Below, one piece after another: positions 42,924 to 51,664 of a stretch of DNA of 64,000 bases. A model generated the notes under the pieces. The model was not told where the DNA came from, searched no databases, and worked only from the letters and a program-made list of their open reading frames with translations. This DNA is from an uncultured Collinsella sp. (GTDB lineage: Bacteria; Actinomycetota; Coriobacteriia; Coriobacteriales; Coriobacteriaceae), in the NCBI GenBank assembly GCA_949285915.1, contig CASDZW010000013.1, positions 30,279 through 94,278 of the forward strand. Reading direction: 5' to 3'. The position numbers and the translations under genes were made by a program. Within the stretch, counting starts at the first letter, position 1, and every line of letters begins with the position of its first letter.

Positions 42924-43442
42924 ATGATTATCGCTTTGGGTTGCGACCATATCGTCACCGACGAGAAGACCTATCTGCACGACCGGCTCGAGGAAGCTGG
43001 CTACGAAGTGCTTGACTGCGGCACCTACAGCCACACGCGCACGCATTACCCCATCTTTGGCAAGAAGGTGGGAGAGGCTGTGGCTTCCGGTAAGGCCGAC
43101 CTCGGCGTGGTGCTCTGCGGCACCGGCATCGGTATCACCAACTCGGTCAACAAGGTGCCGGGTGCTCGCTGCGCGCTCGTTCGCGACATGACGAGCGCCC
43201 TCTACGCCCGCCGCTGCCTCAACGCCAACGTCGTAGGCTTTGGTGGCAAGATCACCGGCGAGTTCCTCATGGCAGACATCATGCTCGCCTTCCTCAAGGA
43301 GAGCTACGAGGCGACGCCGGAGCACGATGCGCTCGTGGCCAAGCTCGACGCCGTGAACAAGGCGGACGCCGAGTCGCAGGCCGACCCGCACTTCTTTGAC
43401 GAGTTCATCGAGAAGTGGGACCGCGGCGAGTACCACGACTAG
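42924..43442 (+). CDS. lacB: Galactose-6-phosphate isomerase subunit LacB
   Basis: This 172-residue catalytic partner of LacA begins [20 protein letters not shown] and contains [19 protein letters not shown], where the cysteine is the likely base. [21 protein letters not shown] is the second conserved block. The complex acts in the cytoplasm in the tagatose route of lactose breakdown. AAAGGGGGACAGATC precedes the ATG. lacC begins 103 bases downstream with its own strong site, so the operon likely continues. No abnormality was seen. Confidence 0.95.
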   Translation: MIIALGCDHIVTDEKTYLHDRLEEAGYEVLDCGTYSHTRTHYPIFGKKVGEAVASGKADLGVVLCGTGIGITNSVNKVPGARCALVRDMTSALYARRCLNANVVGFGGKITGEFLMADIMLAFLKESYEATPEHDALVAKLDAVNKADAESQADPHFFDEFIEKWDRGEYHD

Positions 43443-43545
43443 TGTGGGCATTGTTAGCCATGCCGCTGCTGGCGATCGAGCCGCGTTCAGATCACGCGGC
43501 GCGGTACAATCGGGTAGTCGCCAGACCTTCCACCAAGGAGGAATC

Positions 43546-44481
43546 ATGATCCTGACCGTTACCATGAACCCGTCGATCGATACGGCGTATCAGCTCGACC
43601 ACCTCATCATCGACGACGTGAACCGCGTTGTGCCCAAGAAGACCGCGGGCGGCAAGGGCCTAAACGTCAGCCGCGTGCTCGTCCAGCTGGGCGACGACGT
43701 GCTTGCGACGGGCCTCCTCGGTGGACACGCGGGCGCGTACCTCGGCAGCCTGATGGACGCCGATAACATTCCGCACCGCTTTACGCCCATCGCGGGTGAG
43801 AGCCGCACCTGCGTAGCCATCCTCCACGACGGCAACCAGACGGAGCTGCTCGAGAGCGGCCCCGAGGTCTCGGCAGAGGAGCTCGAGGCGTTTCTCGCCA
43901 ACTATGCCGAGCTGGTCGAGCAGGCCGACTGCGTGACCATCTCCGGTAGCCTGCCCAAGGGCGTTGCTGCAGACACGTACGCGGGCATGGTTGCCACGGC
44001 GGCCGCCGCTGGCCGTCCGGTGCTTCTGGACACCTCGGGCGCCGCGCTTGACGCCGCGCTCGACGCCGAGGTCAAGCCTACCCTCATCAAGCCCAACCTC
44101 ACCGAGATCAACGGCCTTTTGGGGACGAGCTTCACGCCCGACGATCTGCCGGCGCTCAAGGCCGCGCTCGAGGCCGACACGCGCTTTGCGTCCATCCCCT
44201 GGGTCGTGGTGACCATGGGCGGCGCCGGCGCGGTTGCGTTCCACGAGGGCCGTGGCTACCGCGTGATTATGCCTAACATTCCTGCCGTGAACGCCACCGG
44301 CTCGGGTGACTCCACCATCGCCGGCTTCGCGCACGCCATCGCGCGCGGTGCCGACGATGATACGGTGCTGCGCTGCGGCAACGCATGCGGCAAGCTCAAT
44401 GCCATGGACCCCCAGACGGGCCACCTGGTAATCGACCGCTGGGACGAGGTATACAACGCCATTCAGGTCAACGAGCTCTAA
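43546..44481 (+). CDS. lacC: Tagatose-6-phosphate kinase
   Basis: This 311-residue PfkB-family kinase makes tagatose-1,6-bisphosphate. It starts MILTVTMNPSIDTAYQLDH, with the first signature GGKGLNVSRVLVQLG at about residues 37-51. The C-terminal signature NATGSGDSTIAGFAHAI contains the catalytic Asp. In sequence alone it cannot be fully told from 1-phosphofructokinase, but lacAB directly upstream and an aldolase downstream support LacC. AAGGAGGAATC precedes the ATG. Galactosamine-derived tagatose-6-phosphate from AgaS would also enter here. Confidence 0.92.
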   Translation: MILTVTMNPSIDTAYQLDHLIIDDVNRVVPKKTAGGKGLNVSRVLVQLGDDVLATGLLGGHAGAYLGSLMDADNIPHRFTPIAGESRTCVAILHDGNQTELLESGPEVSAEELEAFLANYAELVEQADCVTISGSLPKGVAADTYAGMVATAAAAGRPVLLDTSGAALDAALDAEVKPTLIKPNLTEINGLLGTSFTPDDLPALKAALEADTRFASIPWVVVTMGGAGAVAFHEGRGYRVIMPNIPAVNATGSGDSTIAGFAHAIARGADDDTVLRCGNACGKLNAMDPQTGHLVIDRWDEVYNAIQVNEL

Positions 44482-44680
44482 CCGCGCGCGCGGGGCGGGC
44501 GCGGGGTGCACGCGCGGGCGGCGCGGCAGCGTCGTCAGCCGGCCCCTCGCCAAGACCTTGGGCGGCGTATCCAGCTGGTACTCCCAATTTGAGCCAGTTG
44601 CACGGTGCTCTGTTGCCTAGAATAGAGGCAGGCGAATACCCGCGACCGTACGCGCGGGACGTTACGAAAGGATGGGCAAG

Positions 44681-45529
44681 ATGCTCGTTACCACCAAGGA
44701 GATGCTGCTCGACGCGCAGAAGAACCACTACGCTGTGGGCGCTTTCAACGTCGAGAATCTCGAGTTCGTTATGGCGGTCCTCGCTGCTGCCGAGGAGACC
44801 AAGTCCCCCGTCATCATGCAGACCACCTCGGGCACGATCAAGATGACCGGCCTCGATTACTTCTACGGCATGGTCAAGGCCGCCGCTGAGCGCACCTCGG
44901 TGCCCGTGGCGCTTCACCTCGACCACGGCGACGGTTACGACCGCTGCATGAAGGCCCTGCGCACCGGCTACACCTCCGTCATGATCGACGGCTCCCACGA
45001 GACCTTTGAGGACAACATCGCCCTCACCAAGCTCGTCGCCGACGCCGGCGCCGCTATGGGCGTGCCCGTTGAGGCCGAGCTCGGCAAGGTCGGCGGCAAG
45101 GAGGACGACGTCGAGGTTGAGGGCGAGAGCCCCTACACCGACCCGGACGAGGCTCGCGAGTTTGTCGAGCGCACCGGCTGCACCTCGCTCGCCATTGGCG
45201 TGGGCACTTCGCACGGCGTCTACACCGCCGAGCCGCACATCGAGCAGGACGTTGTGAAGGCGATCCGCGCCGCGGTGGACGTGCCGCTCGTGCTGCACGG
45301 CACCTCCGGTGTGCCCGATGAGCAGGTCGCCGAGGCTGTTAAGAACGGCATCTGCAAGGTCAACTACGCTACCGAGCTCCGCCAGGCTTTCACTAAGGGC
45401 TTCATGGCCTACATGGCCGAGAACCCGGGTTGCTTCGACCCCAAGAAGCCGGGTCAGGCTGGCATGGCCGAGATCACCAAGATCGTGAAGATCCGTATGG
45501 AGAACCTCGGCTCTGTGGGCCGCGCGTAA
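44681..45529 (+). CDS. gatY: Class II tagatose/fructose-bisphosphate aldolase
   Basis: This 282-residue zinc aldolase cleaves tagatose- or fructose-1,6-bisphosphate. Metal ligands are in HLDHGDGYDRC (about residue 80), GVGTSHGVYT (about 177) and VLHGTSGVP (about 208). The class I LacD usual in Gram-positive lac operons is absent, so this GatY/KbaY-like enzyme probably fills the step (inference). ATG 44681 has AAAGG nine bases upstream; an ATG three codons earlier overlaps that site. The 199-base gap after lacC may hold its own promoter. An inverted repeat of the core family follows 23 bases after the stop. Confidence 0.9.
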   Translation: MLVTTKEMLLDAQKNHYAVGAFNVENLEFVMAVLAAAEETKSPVIMQTTSGTIKMTGLDYFYGMVKAAAERTSVPVALHLDHGDGYDRCMKALRTGYTSVMIDGSHETFEDNIALTKLVADAGAAMGVPVEAELGKVGGKEDDVEVEGESPYTDPDEAREFVERTGCTSLAIGVGTSHGVYTAEPHIEQDVVKAIRAAVDVPLVLHGTSGVPDEQVAEAVKNGICKVNYATELRQAFTKGFMAYMAENPGCFDPKKPGQAGMAEITKIVKIRMENLGSVGRA

Positions 45530-45552
45530 GCTTCTACGCCAAACACTGCGCC

Positions 45553-45635
45553 GAAGCTCCCGAGGGGGTTCTGTCGCGTGGTCCTCGCCGCTTTGCGGCT
45601 GTGGGAAACGCGCCAGAAGCCCCCTCGGGAGCTTC
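45553..45635. repeat. Inverted-repeat element, core family copy C
   Basis: Arms 45553-45573 and 45614-45635 are inverted repeats with a single bulged base, and GCGT/ACGC extends the stem inward. The centre contains GTCCTCGCCGC and GCGGCTGTGGGAAA, closely matching the copy A core. TAGTTTTGG follows the right arm. In the 338-base gap before pyk nothing else was seen beyond AT-rich DNA near 45700-45840 that probably holds the pyk promoter. Confidence 0.8.
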
Positions 45636-45867
45636 TCTAGTTTTGGCGGTGTTTGCACCGGAGAAGGTGGGGTGGAGCGGTTTTCTCGCCCATCGCCCTC
45701 TGAAATGATGTCGAATTCGAACAATTTATGTCCGGGTGCGTGTAAGCGCTGGGTACGATAGCGGTAAGAGCTTTTAATAACCGTGGAATCGCTGTAGTTG
45801 ACGTTCACTCTTAGGTTGTAAGTCGGTACACTAGTGCCGATGTAGAGCGCCACCGTTGGGAGGATGC

Positions 45868-47328
45868 ATGAGTAAGCGCACCAAGATCGTATGCACCATG
45901 GGACCGGCATGCGATGACGAAGACATTTTGCGCGAGATGATCAAGGCGGGTATGAACGTTGCCCGCTTTAATTTTAGCCACGGAAGCCATGAGGAGCATC
46001 ACGGCCGTATGGAGCGCGTCAAACGCATCTCTCGTGAGCTCGGCATTCCCGTGGGTATTCTGCTCGACACTAAGGGCCCCGAGATTCGTACGGGCTTTTT
46101 GAAGGACCATGCCAAGGTTACGCTGGTCGAGGGTTCTCAGGTGACGGTTACCGCTGCTGCGACCTCCGAGGAGCTCCAGGGTACCGCTGAGCACTTTTAC
46201 CTCGACCACATCGAGCTTCCGCGCGAGGTTCGCGTGGGCGGCACCATCCTCATCGACGATGGCCTCATCGGTCTGACCGTCGACTCCATCGAGGGCCAGG
46301 ACATCCACTGCACCGTGCAGAACGGCGGCGAGCTCGGCGAGAAGAAGGGCGTGAACGTCCCCAACGCCAAGCTGTCGCTCCCCACCATCACCGAGCAGGA
46401 CCGTGCCGACATCCTCTTTGGTCTTGAGGAGGGTATCGACTTCATCGCTGCGTCCTTCGTGCGCGATGCCGAGGGCGTCAAGGAGATCCGCAAGCTCTGC
46501 GACGAGAACGGCGGCGAGCATGTAAGCATCATCCCCAAGATCGAGTGCGCACTCGCGGTCTATCACTTTGACGACATCCTCAAGGTCTCCGACGGCATCA
46601 TGGTCGCTCGTGGCGACCTGGGCGTCGAGGTTGCCCCCGAGGTCTGCCCCGTCATCCAGAAGGAGATCATCCAGAAGTGCAACGCTGCGTGCAAGCCGGT
46701 CATTACCGCTACGCAGATGCTCGACTCCATGATTCGCAACCCGCGCCCGACGCGCGCCGAGGTCACCGACGTGGCCAACGCCATCTCCGACGGCACCGAC
46801 GCTACGATGCTCTCCGGCGAGACCGCTGCCGGCAAGTACCCGGTTGAGGCCGTGAAGATGATGGCCAACGTTGCCCTCATTGCCGAGGCCACCATGCCCG
46901 AGCACAAGCCGCTCGACTTCGATGCGCTCGAGCCCGGCCGCAACAAGGTCAACGCCGCGGTGGGCCTCTCCGCGGTGACGACCGCCTTCAACGTTGGTGC
47001 TAAGGCGATCCTCACGCCCACCAACTCCGGTCGCTCCGCGCGCCTGGTCTCCAACTTCCGCCCGGTGCTTCCCATCCAGGCCGTGACCCCCAACGAGTGG
47101 GCCATCCGCAAGATGACGATTTACTGGGGCGTCCAGCCGATTCTCTCGGGCCGCTCCGTTGGCAGCATCGCCTACGTTGTCGATAACGCCGTGGTCGAGG
47201 CCAAGATGACGGGCATCGTCAAGCAGGACGACCTCGTGGTCGTGACCGCCGGCGACCCCGCCATCCCCATCAAGCTCCGCGACAGCGAGGTCTCCACGAA
47301 CGTGGTCTACGTCTCGCAGGTCATGTAG
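45868..47328 (+). CDS. pyk: Pyruvate kinase
   Basis: This 486-residue glycolytic enzyme makes ATP and pyruvate from phosphoenolpyruvate. It opens KRTKIVCTMGPACDDEDILR, with NFSHGSHEEH and DTKGPEIRTG following. The active site is IIPKIECALAVYHFDDIL with the catalytic Lys. Metal ligands lie in MVARGDLGVEV, and TQMLDSMIRNPRPTRAEVTDVANA is the hallmark helix. The C-terminal allosteric domain (about 350-486) is present. GGGAGGATGC precedes ATG 45868; an ATG four codons earlier is poorly spaced. It is transcribed alone and ends at a strong terminator. Confidence 0.97.
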   Translation: MSKRTKIVCTMGPACDDEDILREMIKAGMNVARFNFSHGSHEEHHGRMERVKRISRELGIPVGILLDTKGPEIRTGFLKDHAKVTLVEGSQVTVTAAATSEELQGTAEHFYLDHIELPREVRVGGTILIDDGLIGLTVDSIEGQDIHCTVQNGGELGEKKGVNVPNAKLSLPTITEQDRADILFGLEEGIDFIAASFVRDAEGVKEIRKLCDENGGEHVSIIPKIECALAVYHFDDILKVSDGIMVARGDLGVEVAPEVCPVIQKEIIQKCNAACKPVITATQMLDSMIRNPRPTRAEVTDVANAISDGTDATMLSGETAAGKYPVEAVKMMANVALIAEATMPEHKPLDFDALEPGRNKVNAAVGLSAVTTAFNVGAKAILTPTNSGRSARLVSNFRPVLPIQAVTPNEWAIRKMTIYWGVQPILSGRSVGSIAYVVDNAVVEAKMTGIVKQDDLVVVTAGDPAIPIKLRDSEVSTNVVYVSQVM

Positions 47329-47375
47329 CACTTCGCAGCTCTATATACCGCGCCGCCGGCACTTTGCCGGCTGAC

Positions 47376-47414
47376 GCGGCGCCGCCCCACCAATGGGGGG
47401 GGCGCCGCTTTTTG
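47376..47414 (+). terminator. Rho-independent terminator after pyk
   Basis: GCGGCGCCGCCCC pairs with GGGGGGCGCCGC around an ACCAAT loop, followed directly by TTTTT. It begins 48 bases past the pyk stop. Confidence 0.9.
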
Positions 47415-47439
47415 CATGGGTTTCAGCACCTAATCGTGC

Positions 47440-47545
47440 TGTCGAAGCGCGTGAACTTGGTTTCTGCAGAGCCTTGCTGAAAGGAAACCAAGTTAACACG
47501 CAGAATCCGCACCAATAATGCGTATAAACTTGGTTTCTTCCAGAT
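47440..47545 (+). repeat. Three-armed repeat, copy 2 (left of the AbiEi-like gene)
   Basis: AACTTGGTTTC at 47454-47464, its inverse GAAACCAAGTT at 47484-47494, and AACTTGGTTTC again at 47527-47537. Centres of the 10-base cores are 31 and 42 apart. The second and third arms extend with ACGCA and TGCGT, giving a longer hairpin. The first arm can compete for the second. Spacing is identical to copy 3 and, inverted, to copy 1. The rest of the 560-base gap up to the next gene is AT-richer DNA with no convincing gene. Confidence 0.8.
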
Positions 47546-47888
47546 GCGCCGCTTGATCTGGTGGGCGGAGTATTCGTGGCACGACGCCGTTTTATCAAAA
47601 GCCGAAAGTAAAGCAACGGAAATCGGCGAGACGGAATCTCCAATAATCTGGAGTGTATATGTAATGATAAGGCCGACGCTGCTCAAAGGCGTGGACCGCG
47701 TTGTTGCCAAAGTTGAAAGCGGGCCCGAACGACAACTGCTTTTACCTGCGATTTCGTCGATATAACGCAAGCCGGTTTGCAAACAATCAGATATTGATGG
47801 CTGCCTTTCAGATTCCTGTTGGAGTGCCCCAGATTTCTGTTAGACGCGAACGATACGCTTGATTCGAGAGCGTTGAGAGGGGATGGCG

Positions 47889-48872
47889 ATGTCAAGAGCG
47901 CGGGAAACGGATATAGCGTCTGCGTTTGAACGGGCAGAGCGAGAAAGCACGTGTCTCGTTCCAACGGACCGTCGATTGGCCGAAGCTCTCCGTCGCAAGA
48001 AGGGGGCAGGCAGTGTAGTTTCGCCACGAAAAGGGCTGTTTGCCAGGCGGGCATATTGGGATGGCCTCTCTCCTGCCCAAAAGGAGATACATCTGTTAAA
48101 GGGGTTAGCGCAGCTTCATCCAAACTGGACGTTCTGTTCAGTTTCCGCCGCGCTGCTGTATGGCTTTGACGTTCCCTATGACGCCTTAGGGGCAGTTCAC
48201 GTTAACGCGTTGAGAGGGGAGGACATTCGATCAGACAAGCTGGTTCGTAGTCATGCGACCCGTGAGTCAAAAAGCTATTTGAAAAGAGGTGTTCGCTTGT
48301 GCAGCGTTCAGGAAGCGCTCTTTGGCTGCATGAGAGACGCGCCGTTTGATTGCGCGGTGGCGATTGTGGACTCCGCCCTGAGAAAAGGGGCAAGCAAAGA
48401 TGATCTTTCGAGGTATCTTGACGTGTGTTGCAGAGGTAGGAAGGGGGTCGTGCGGGCGCGCCTGGTCCTTGCGTTTGCCGATGGCCGCTCGGAGAGCGGG
48501 GGCGAATCGAGGGCGCGCGTCGTCATGGCGCGTCTCGGCTTTGCAGCACCTGATTTGCAGGTAAGTATTGCTGACCCATTTGATGAGACGAAAACGTATC
48601 GAAGCGATTATTTGTGGCGGTTGCCCGATGGCAGGCTGATCATGGGGGAACTCGACGGAGAGGCAAAGTATCAAGACCCAGGGATGCTCGAGGGAAAGAC
48701 CCCTCTCACCGTGCTGACTAACGAGAGGCGCCGTGAGTCACGGTTGACCTTGTATCGCATCCCTATCATGAGGTTCTCGTTCGCCGACGTGCAAGACCCG
48801 CAAAGGCTCGAGGAGCTAATGGTGAGGTTTGGCATTCCACGAGATGAGGAACAACGGACGCGCGTTTTGTAG
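47889..48872 (+). CDS. Lone AbiEi-like protein with nuclease-like C-terminus
   Basis: This 327-residue protein has a central region (about residues 70-190) resembling the AbiEi antitoxin-type fold: WTFCSVSAALLYGFDVP, RSHATRESKSYLKRGVRLCS and VQEALFGCMRDAP. The C-terminus (about 235-320) reads YRSDYLWRLPDGRLIMGELD, GEAKY, then NERRRESRLTL and IPIMRFSF. This order of Asp, Glu-x-Asp and Lys resembles the DUF559/Vsr-like PD-(D/E)XK nuclease fold found fused to AbiEi domains in actinobacteria. No AbiEii toxin lies beside it. ATG 47889 is six bases after AGAGGGG; an ATG two codons earlier abuts that site. Lower GC and flanking repeats suggest transfer. Confidence 0.75.
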   Translation: MSRARETDIASAFERAERESTCLVPTDRRLAEALRRKKGAGSVVSPRKGLFARRAYWDGLSPAQKEIHLLKGLAQLHPNWTFCSVSAALLYGFDVPYDALGAVHVNALRGEDIRSDKLVRSHATRESKSYLKRGVRLCSVQEALFGCMRDAPFDCAVAIVDSALRKGASKDDLSRYLDVCCRGRKGVVRARLVLAFADGRSESGGESRARVVMARLGFAAPDLQVSIADPFDETKTYRSDYLWRLPDGRLIMGELDGEAKYQDPGMLEGKTPLTVLTNERRRESRLTLYRIPIMRFSFADVQDPQRLEELMVRFGIPRDEEQRTRVL

Positions 48873-48914
48873 AGCCGTAGTACTGCGGAGCTTGATATTC
48901 TTGAGGTTCTATTT

Positions 48915-49020
48915 GCGTCGGAGTACTTAACTTGGTTTCTTGGGCACCAATGCAGGAAGAAACCAAGTTTGCACGCAAAATGTGGCTATAAACTGCGTGT
49001 AAGCTTGGTTTCCTCCGCTT
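48915..49020 (+). repeat. Three-armed repeat, copy 3 (right of the AbiEi-like gene)
   Basis: AACTTGGTTTC at 48929-48939, GAAACCAAGTT at 48959-48969 and AGCTTGGTTTC at 49002-49012, again with core centres 31 and 42 apart. CACGCA and TGCGTG lie inside the second and third arms and pair. The stretches between arms 1 and 2 differ from copy 2, while length is kept. Same orientation as copy 2. Confidence 0.8.
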
Positions 49021-49055
49021 GAAGGAAAGCTGACGCCAATGCGGCGGGCTTGCCG

Positions 49056-50138
49056 CTAGGCTCGCAGCGTGCGGGCGAACGCGATTGCCTCGTCCACGTC
49101 GGCCTCTTCGGTGGCCCAGCTCGTCACAAAGCGCGCAACTACGCGCCCCGCGCCCGCGGGATCGGGCTGCACCTGCAACTCGGCTCCAAGGGCTTCGGAC
49201 AGGCGCGCTCCCTCCTCGGGGGTAACCCAGAAGAACTGCTGGTTGCCCGTAGTGGAAAGAACGGGCTCGTACCCGGCATCGACAAGCCCGGCGGCAAGGC
49301 GGCAGGCGAGCGCGTTGGCGTGCGCGGCGAGCTGCCAGTAAAGTACCCTGCCCGTCTCATCAGCGCCGGCAGGATCGAAGGCAGCCTCGTACATCACGCC
49401 CATAACACGGCCCTTTGCGGAGAGCTGGCCGGCGCGTTTGGTGAGGTAGGGGAGGCGCTCGATGGCGCGGCGGCCGCGTGCGGTGCGCGGGCTCACCACA
49501 AGGGCCTCGCCAAAGAGCATGCCGTTCTTGGTGCCGCCCAGCGTGAAGATGTCCGCACGCTCGGCAATATGCTGGATGGTAAGGTCGCTGCCCGCCGCCA
49601 TGATGCCGCTCGCCATGCGGGCGCCGTCGACGTAGACGGCAAGGTCGCGCTCCTTAGCCCAATCGCAAAGGGCGTCAAACTCGGTGCGCGTGTAGACGTA
49701 GCCGAGCTCGCTTGTGTGCGAGAAGTAGAGCATCCCCGGGCGCGTCGTGGCGGCTCCGTTTGCGACGACTGCCTCCCAGAGCGGGTTCATGCCCTCAGGC
49801 GTCAGGCGTCCCAGAGGGTCGTGCGTGGCAAGAAGCCGACGGCCGTGGGCCTCGATGGCGCCCGTCTCGTGGATGGTGGGGTGCGCGTCGGCCGCGCAGA
49901 GCGGCCCCTCGAACTCCTCGGTAAGCGCAGTGATGGCGAGGATGTTTGCCGGAGTGCCGCCGGGGACAAAGGACACGTGGGCGTCCGGTTGCCCAATCTC
50001 GGCGCGGATGAGCTCGGCCGCGCGGGCGCAGTGGGCGTCCTCACCGTATCCCGGGCACTGCTCGGCGTTGGTGCGTACAAGAGCGTCGAGAATCGCGGGA
50101 GCGGCGCCCTCGCTGTAATCGTTGCGGAACTGGTGCAT
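49056..50138 (-). CDS. Low-specificity L-threonine aldolase-type lyase
   Basis: This 360-residue PLP enzyme of the beta-eliminating lyase family splits threonine or allo-threonine to glycine and acetaldehyde. The N-terminal MHQFRNDYSEGAAPAIL and GYGEDAHCARA are family hallmarks. DGARMASGI carries the PLP Asp, and DIFTLGGTKNGMLFG the Schiff-base Lys. GGAGGCCGCT precedes ATG 50138; a longer frame to 50465 has no site and a low-complexity start. It stands alone, divergent from hisS. The ltaE symbol would fit, but substrate preference cannot be read from sequence. Confidence 0.93.
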   Translation of the reverse strand: MHQFRNDYSEGAAPAILDALVRTNAEQCPGYGEDAHCARAAELIRAEIGQPDAHVSFVPGGTPANILAITALTEEFEGPLCAADAHPTIHETGAIEAHGRRLLATHDPLGRLTPEGMNPLWEAVVANGAATTRPGMLYFSHTSELGYVYTRTEFDALCDWAKERDLAVYVDGARMASGIMAAGSDLTIQHIAERADIFTLGGTKNGMLFGEALVVSPRTARGRRAIERLPYLTKRAGQLSAKGRVMGVMYEAAFDPAGADETGRVLYWQLAAHANALACRLAAGLVDAGYEPVLSTTGNQQFFWVTPEEGARLSEALGAELQVQPDPAGAGRVVARFVTSWATEEADVDEAIAFARTLRA

Positions 50139-50350
50139 AGCGGCCTCCAAAACGTGCCCGCGCGACGGCGCGCGGCGTGTTGCGAGCATTGTTTGCGAGC
50201 CTATTGTCGCACTTCTGCGCACGGGCGGGGCTTCTCGTATAATGGTGGGCCGAATACGGGCGAGAACGACCGCGCCGCACGTGTTGAGCGTCCGCGGTCG
50301 CGCAGGGTAGATACAGCGGCGCCATCCGCCGCGGCGATACGGAGGAAACC

Positions 50351-51664
50351 ATGCAGGCACAAAAGGCCGAGGGCACGAGGGACCTGATCGGGCGCGAGAT
50401 GCGCGCGTGGCAAAAGATGCAGCAGGTGGCGGGCGAGGTGTTTGGCCCGTATGGGTTCTCGGCAATCGAGACGCCTGCCATCGAGCAGCTCGACGTGTTC
50501 GTGCACGGTATCGGCCAGTCCACCGACGTCGTGCGCAAGGAGATGTTCCGCGTGTTCTCCGGCGCGAACTTTGCGCGCGTGCTCGAGGAGGGTACCGACG
50601 CCAAGCTCAAGGCAAAGCAGCGCCTGGCGCTTCGTCCCGAGGGTACGGCCGGCGTCGTCCGCTCCGTTGTGGAGAACAATCTGGTCCCGCAGGGCGGTAC
50701 GCCATTCAAGGGCTGGTATGCCGAGGCGATGTTTCGCGGCGAGCGCCCGCAGAAGGGGCGTCTCCGCCAGTTCCATCAGGTGGGCATCGAGTGGCTGGGC
50801 GCGGCAGATCCCGCAGCGGACGCCGAGTGCATCATCATGCTGATGGAGTTCTACAAGCGCCTTGGCTTTGACCTCTCTAAGCTGCGCCTGCTCATCAACT
50901 CCATGGGCGACCCCGCGTGCCGTCCCGCCTATCGCGAGCAGGTGCGCTCGTTCATCCTGGACCATGCGGACGAAATGTGCGACGAGTGCCGCGAGCGCGC
51001 CGAGCTGAACCCGCTGCGCGCCTTCGACTGCAAGAACGACCACTGCCGCGAGATCATGCAGGCCGCTCCGCTCATGCGCGACTGCCTGTGCGACGAGTGC
51101 CGCGAGCACTACGCCCAGGTGAAGCGCTACCTCGACGAGGCGGGTATTGCCTACGTGGAGGACCCGACGCTTGTGCGCGGCCTTGATTACTACACGCGCA
51201 CCGTCTTTGAGGTGGAGGCGCCGGGCGCCGGCGTGGGCTCCATCGGCGGTGGCGGCCGCTACGACGGCCTCGTGGAGCTCGAGGGCGGAAAGCCCACTCC
51301 CGGCGTGGGCTTTGCCGTTGGGTTTGAGCGCATCATGCTTGCGCTCGAGGCCCAAGGTGTCGAGCTCGGCCAGGGCGAGGAGACGTGCGTGTACGTTGCC
51401 AACGCCGGCGACGAGATGCGTGCTGCCGCGTTCACGGTCTGCCGCACGCTGCGCTCCGCGGGTATTGTTACCGAGGCCAACTACCAGGGGCGCTCGCTCA
51501 AGAGCCAGTTCAAGCAGGCCGATAAGCTGGGTGCTGCGCTCATTGTTGTGGTGGGTGGAGACGAGCTTGCCGAGGGTCGTGTGCGCCTGCGCGATATGCG
51601 CTCGCATGAGGAGGAGCTCGTCGAGCTCGACGCGCTTGCCGAGGCCGTGCGCGCCCGCCTGTAA
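50351..51664 (+). CDS. hisS: Histidine--tRNA ligase
   Basis: This 437-residue class II tRNA synthetase has motif 1/2 landmarks RLALRPEGTAGVVRSV and MFRGERPQKGRLRQFHQVG. The histidine loop is LVRGLDYYTRTVFEVE, and motif 3 is PGVGFAVGFERIMLAL. An insert with paired cysteines (CDECRERAEL, FDCKNDHC, CLCDECREHY) is probably zinc-binding and common in Gram-positive enzymes. The anticodon domain occupies about 340-437. ACGGAGGAAACC precedes the ATG, and TATAAT at 50238-50243 is a plausible -10 box. The stop codon lies in a 19-base tandem repeat. Confidence 0.96.
   Translation: MQAQKAEGTRDLIGREMRAWQKMQQVAGEVFGPYGFSAIETPAIEQLDVFVHGIGQSTDVVRKEMFRVFSGANFARVLEEGTDAKLKAKQRLALRPEGTAGVVRSVVENNLVPQGGTPFKGWYAEAMFRGERPQKGRLRQFHQVGIEWLGAADPAADAECIIMLMEFYKRLGFDLSKLRLLINSMGDPACRPAYREQVRSFILDHADEMCDECRERAELNPLRAFDCKNDHCREIMQAAPLMRDCLCDECREHYAQVKRYLDEAGIAYVEDPTLVRGLDYYTRTVFEVEAPGAGVGSIGGGGRYDGLVELEGGKPTPGVGFAVGFERIMLALEAQGVELGQGEETCVYVANAGDEMRAAAFTVCRTLRSAGIVTEANYQGRSLKSQFKQADKLGAALIVVVGGDELAEGRVRLRDMRSHEEELVELDALAEAVRARL

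Noticed and set aside
47544..47765. Small plus-strand frame of 73 codons before the AbiEi-like gene
   Set aside because: No ribosome binding site, no recognisable motif, and it sits in AT-rich intergenic DNA; could not be supported as a gene or a toxin.
47440..49020. CRISPR array, because repeats of about 11 bases recur
   Set aside because: Arms alternate in orientation with 31/42 spacing, only three per cluster, and no cas genes are nearby.
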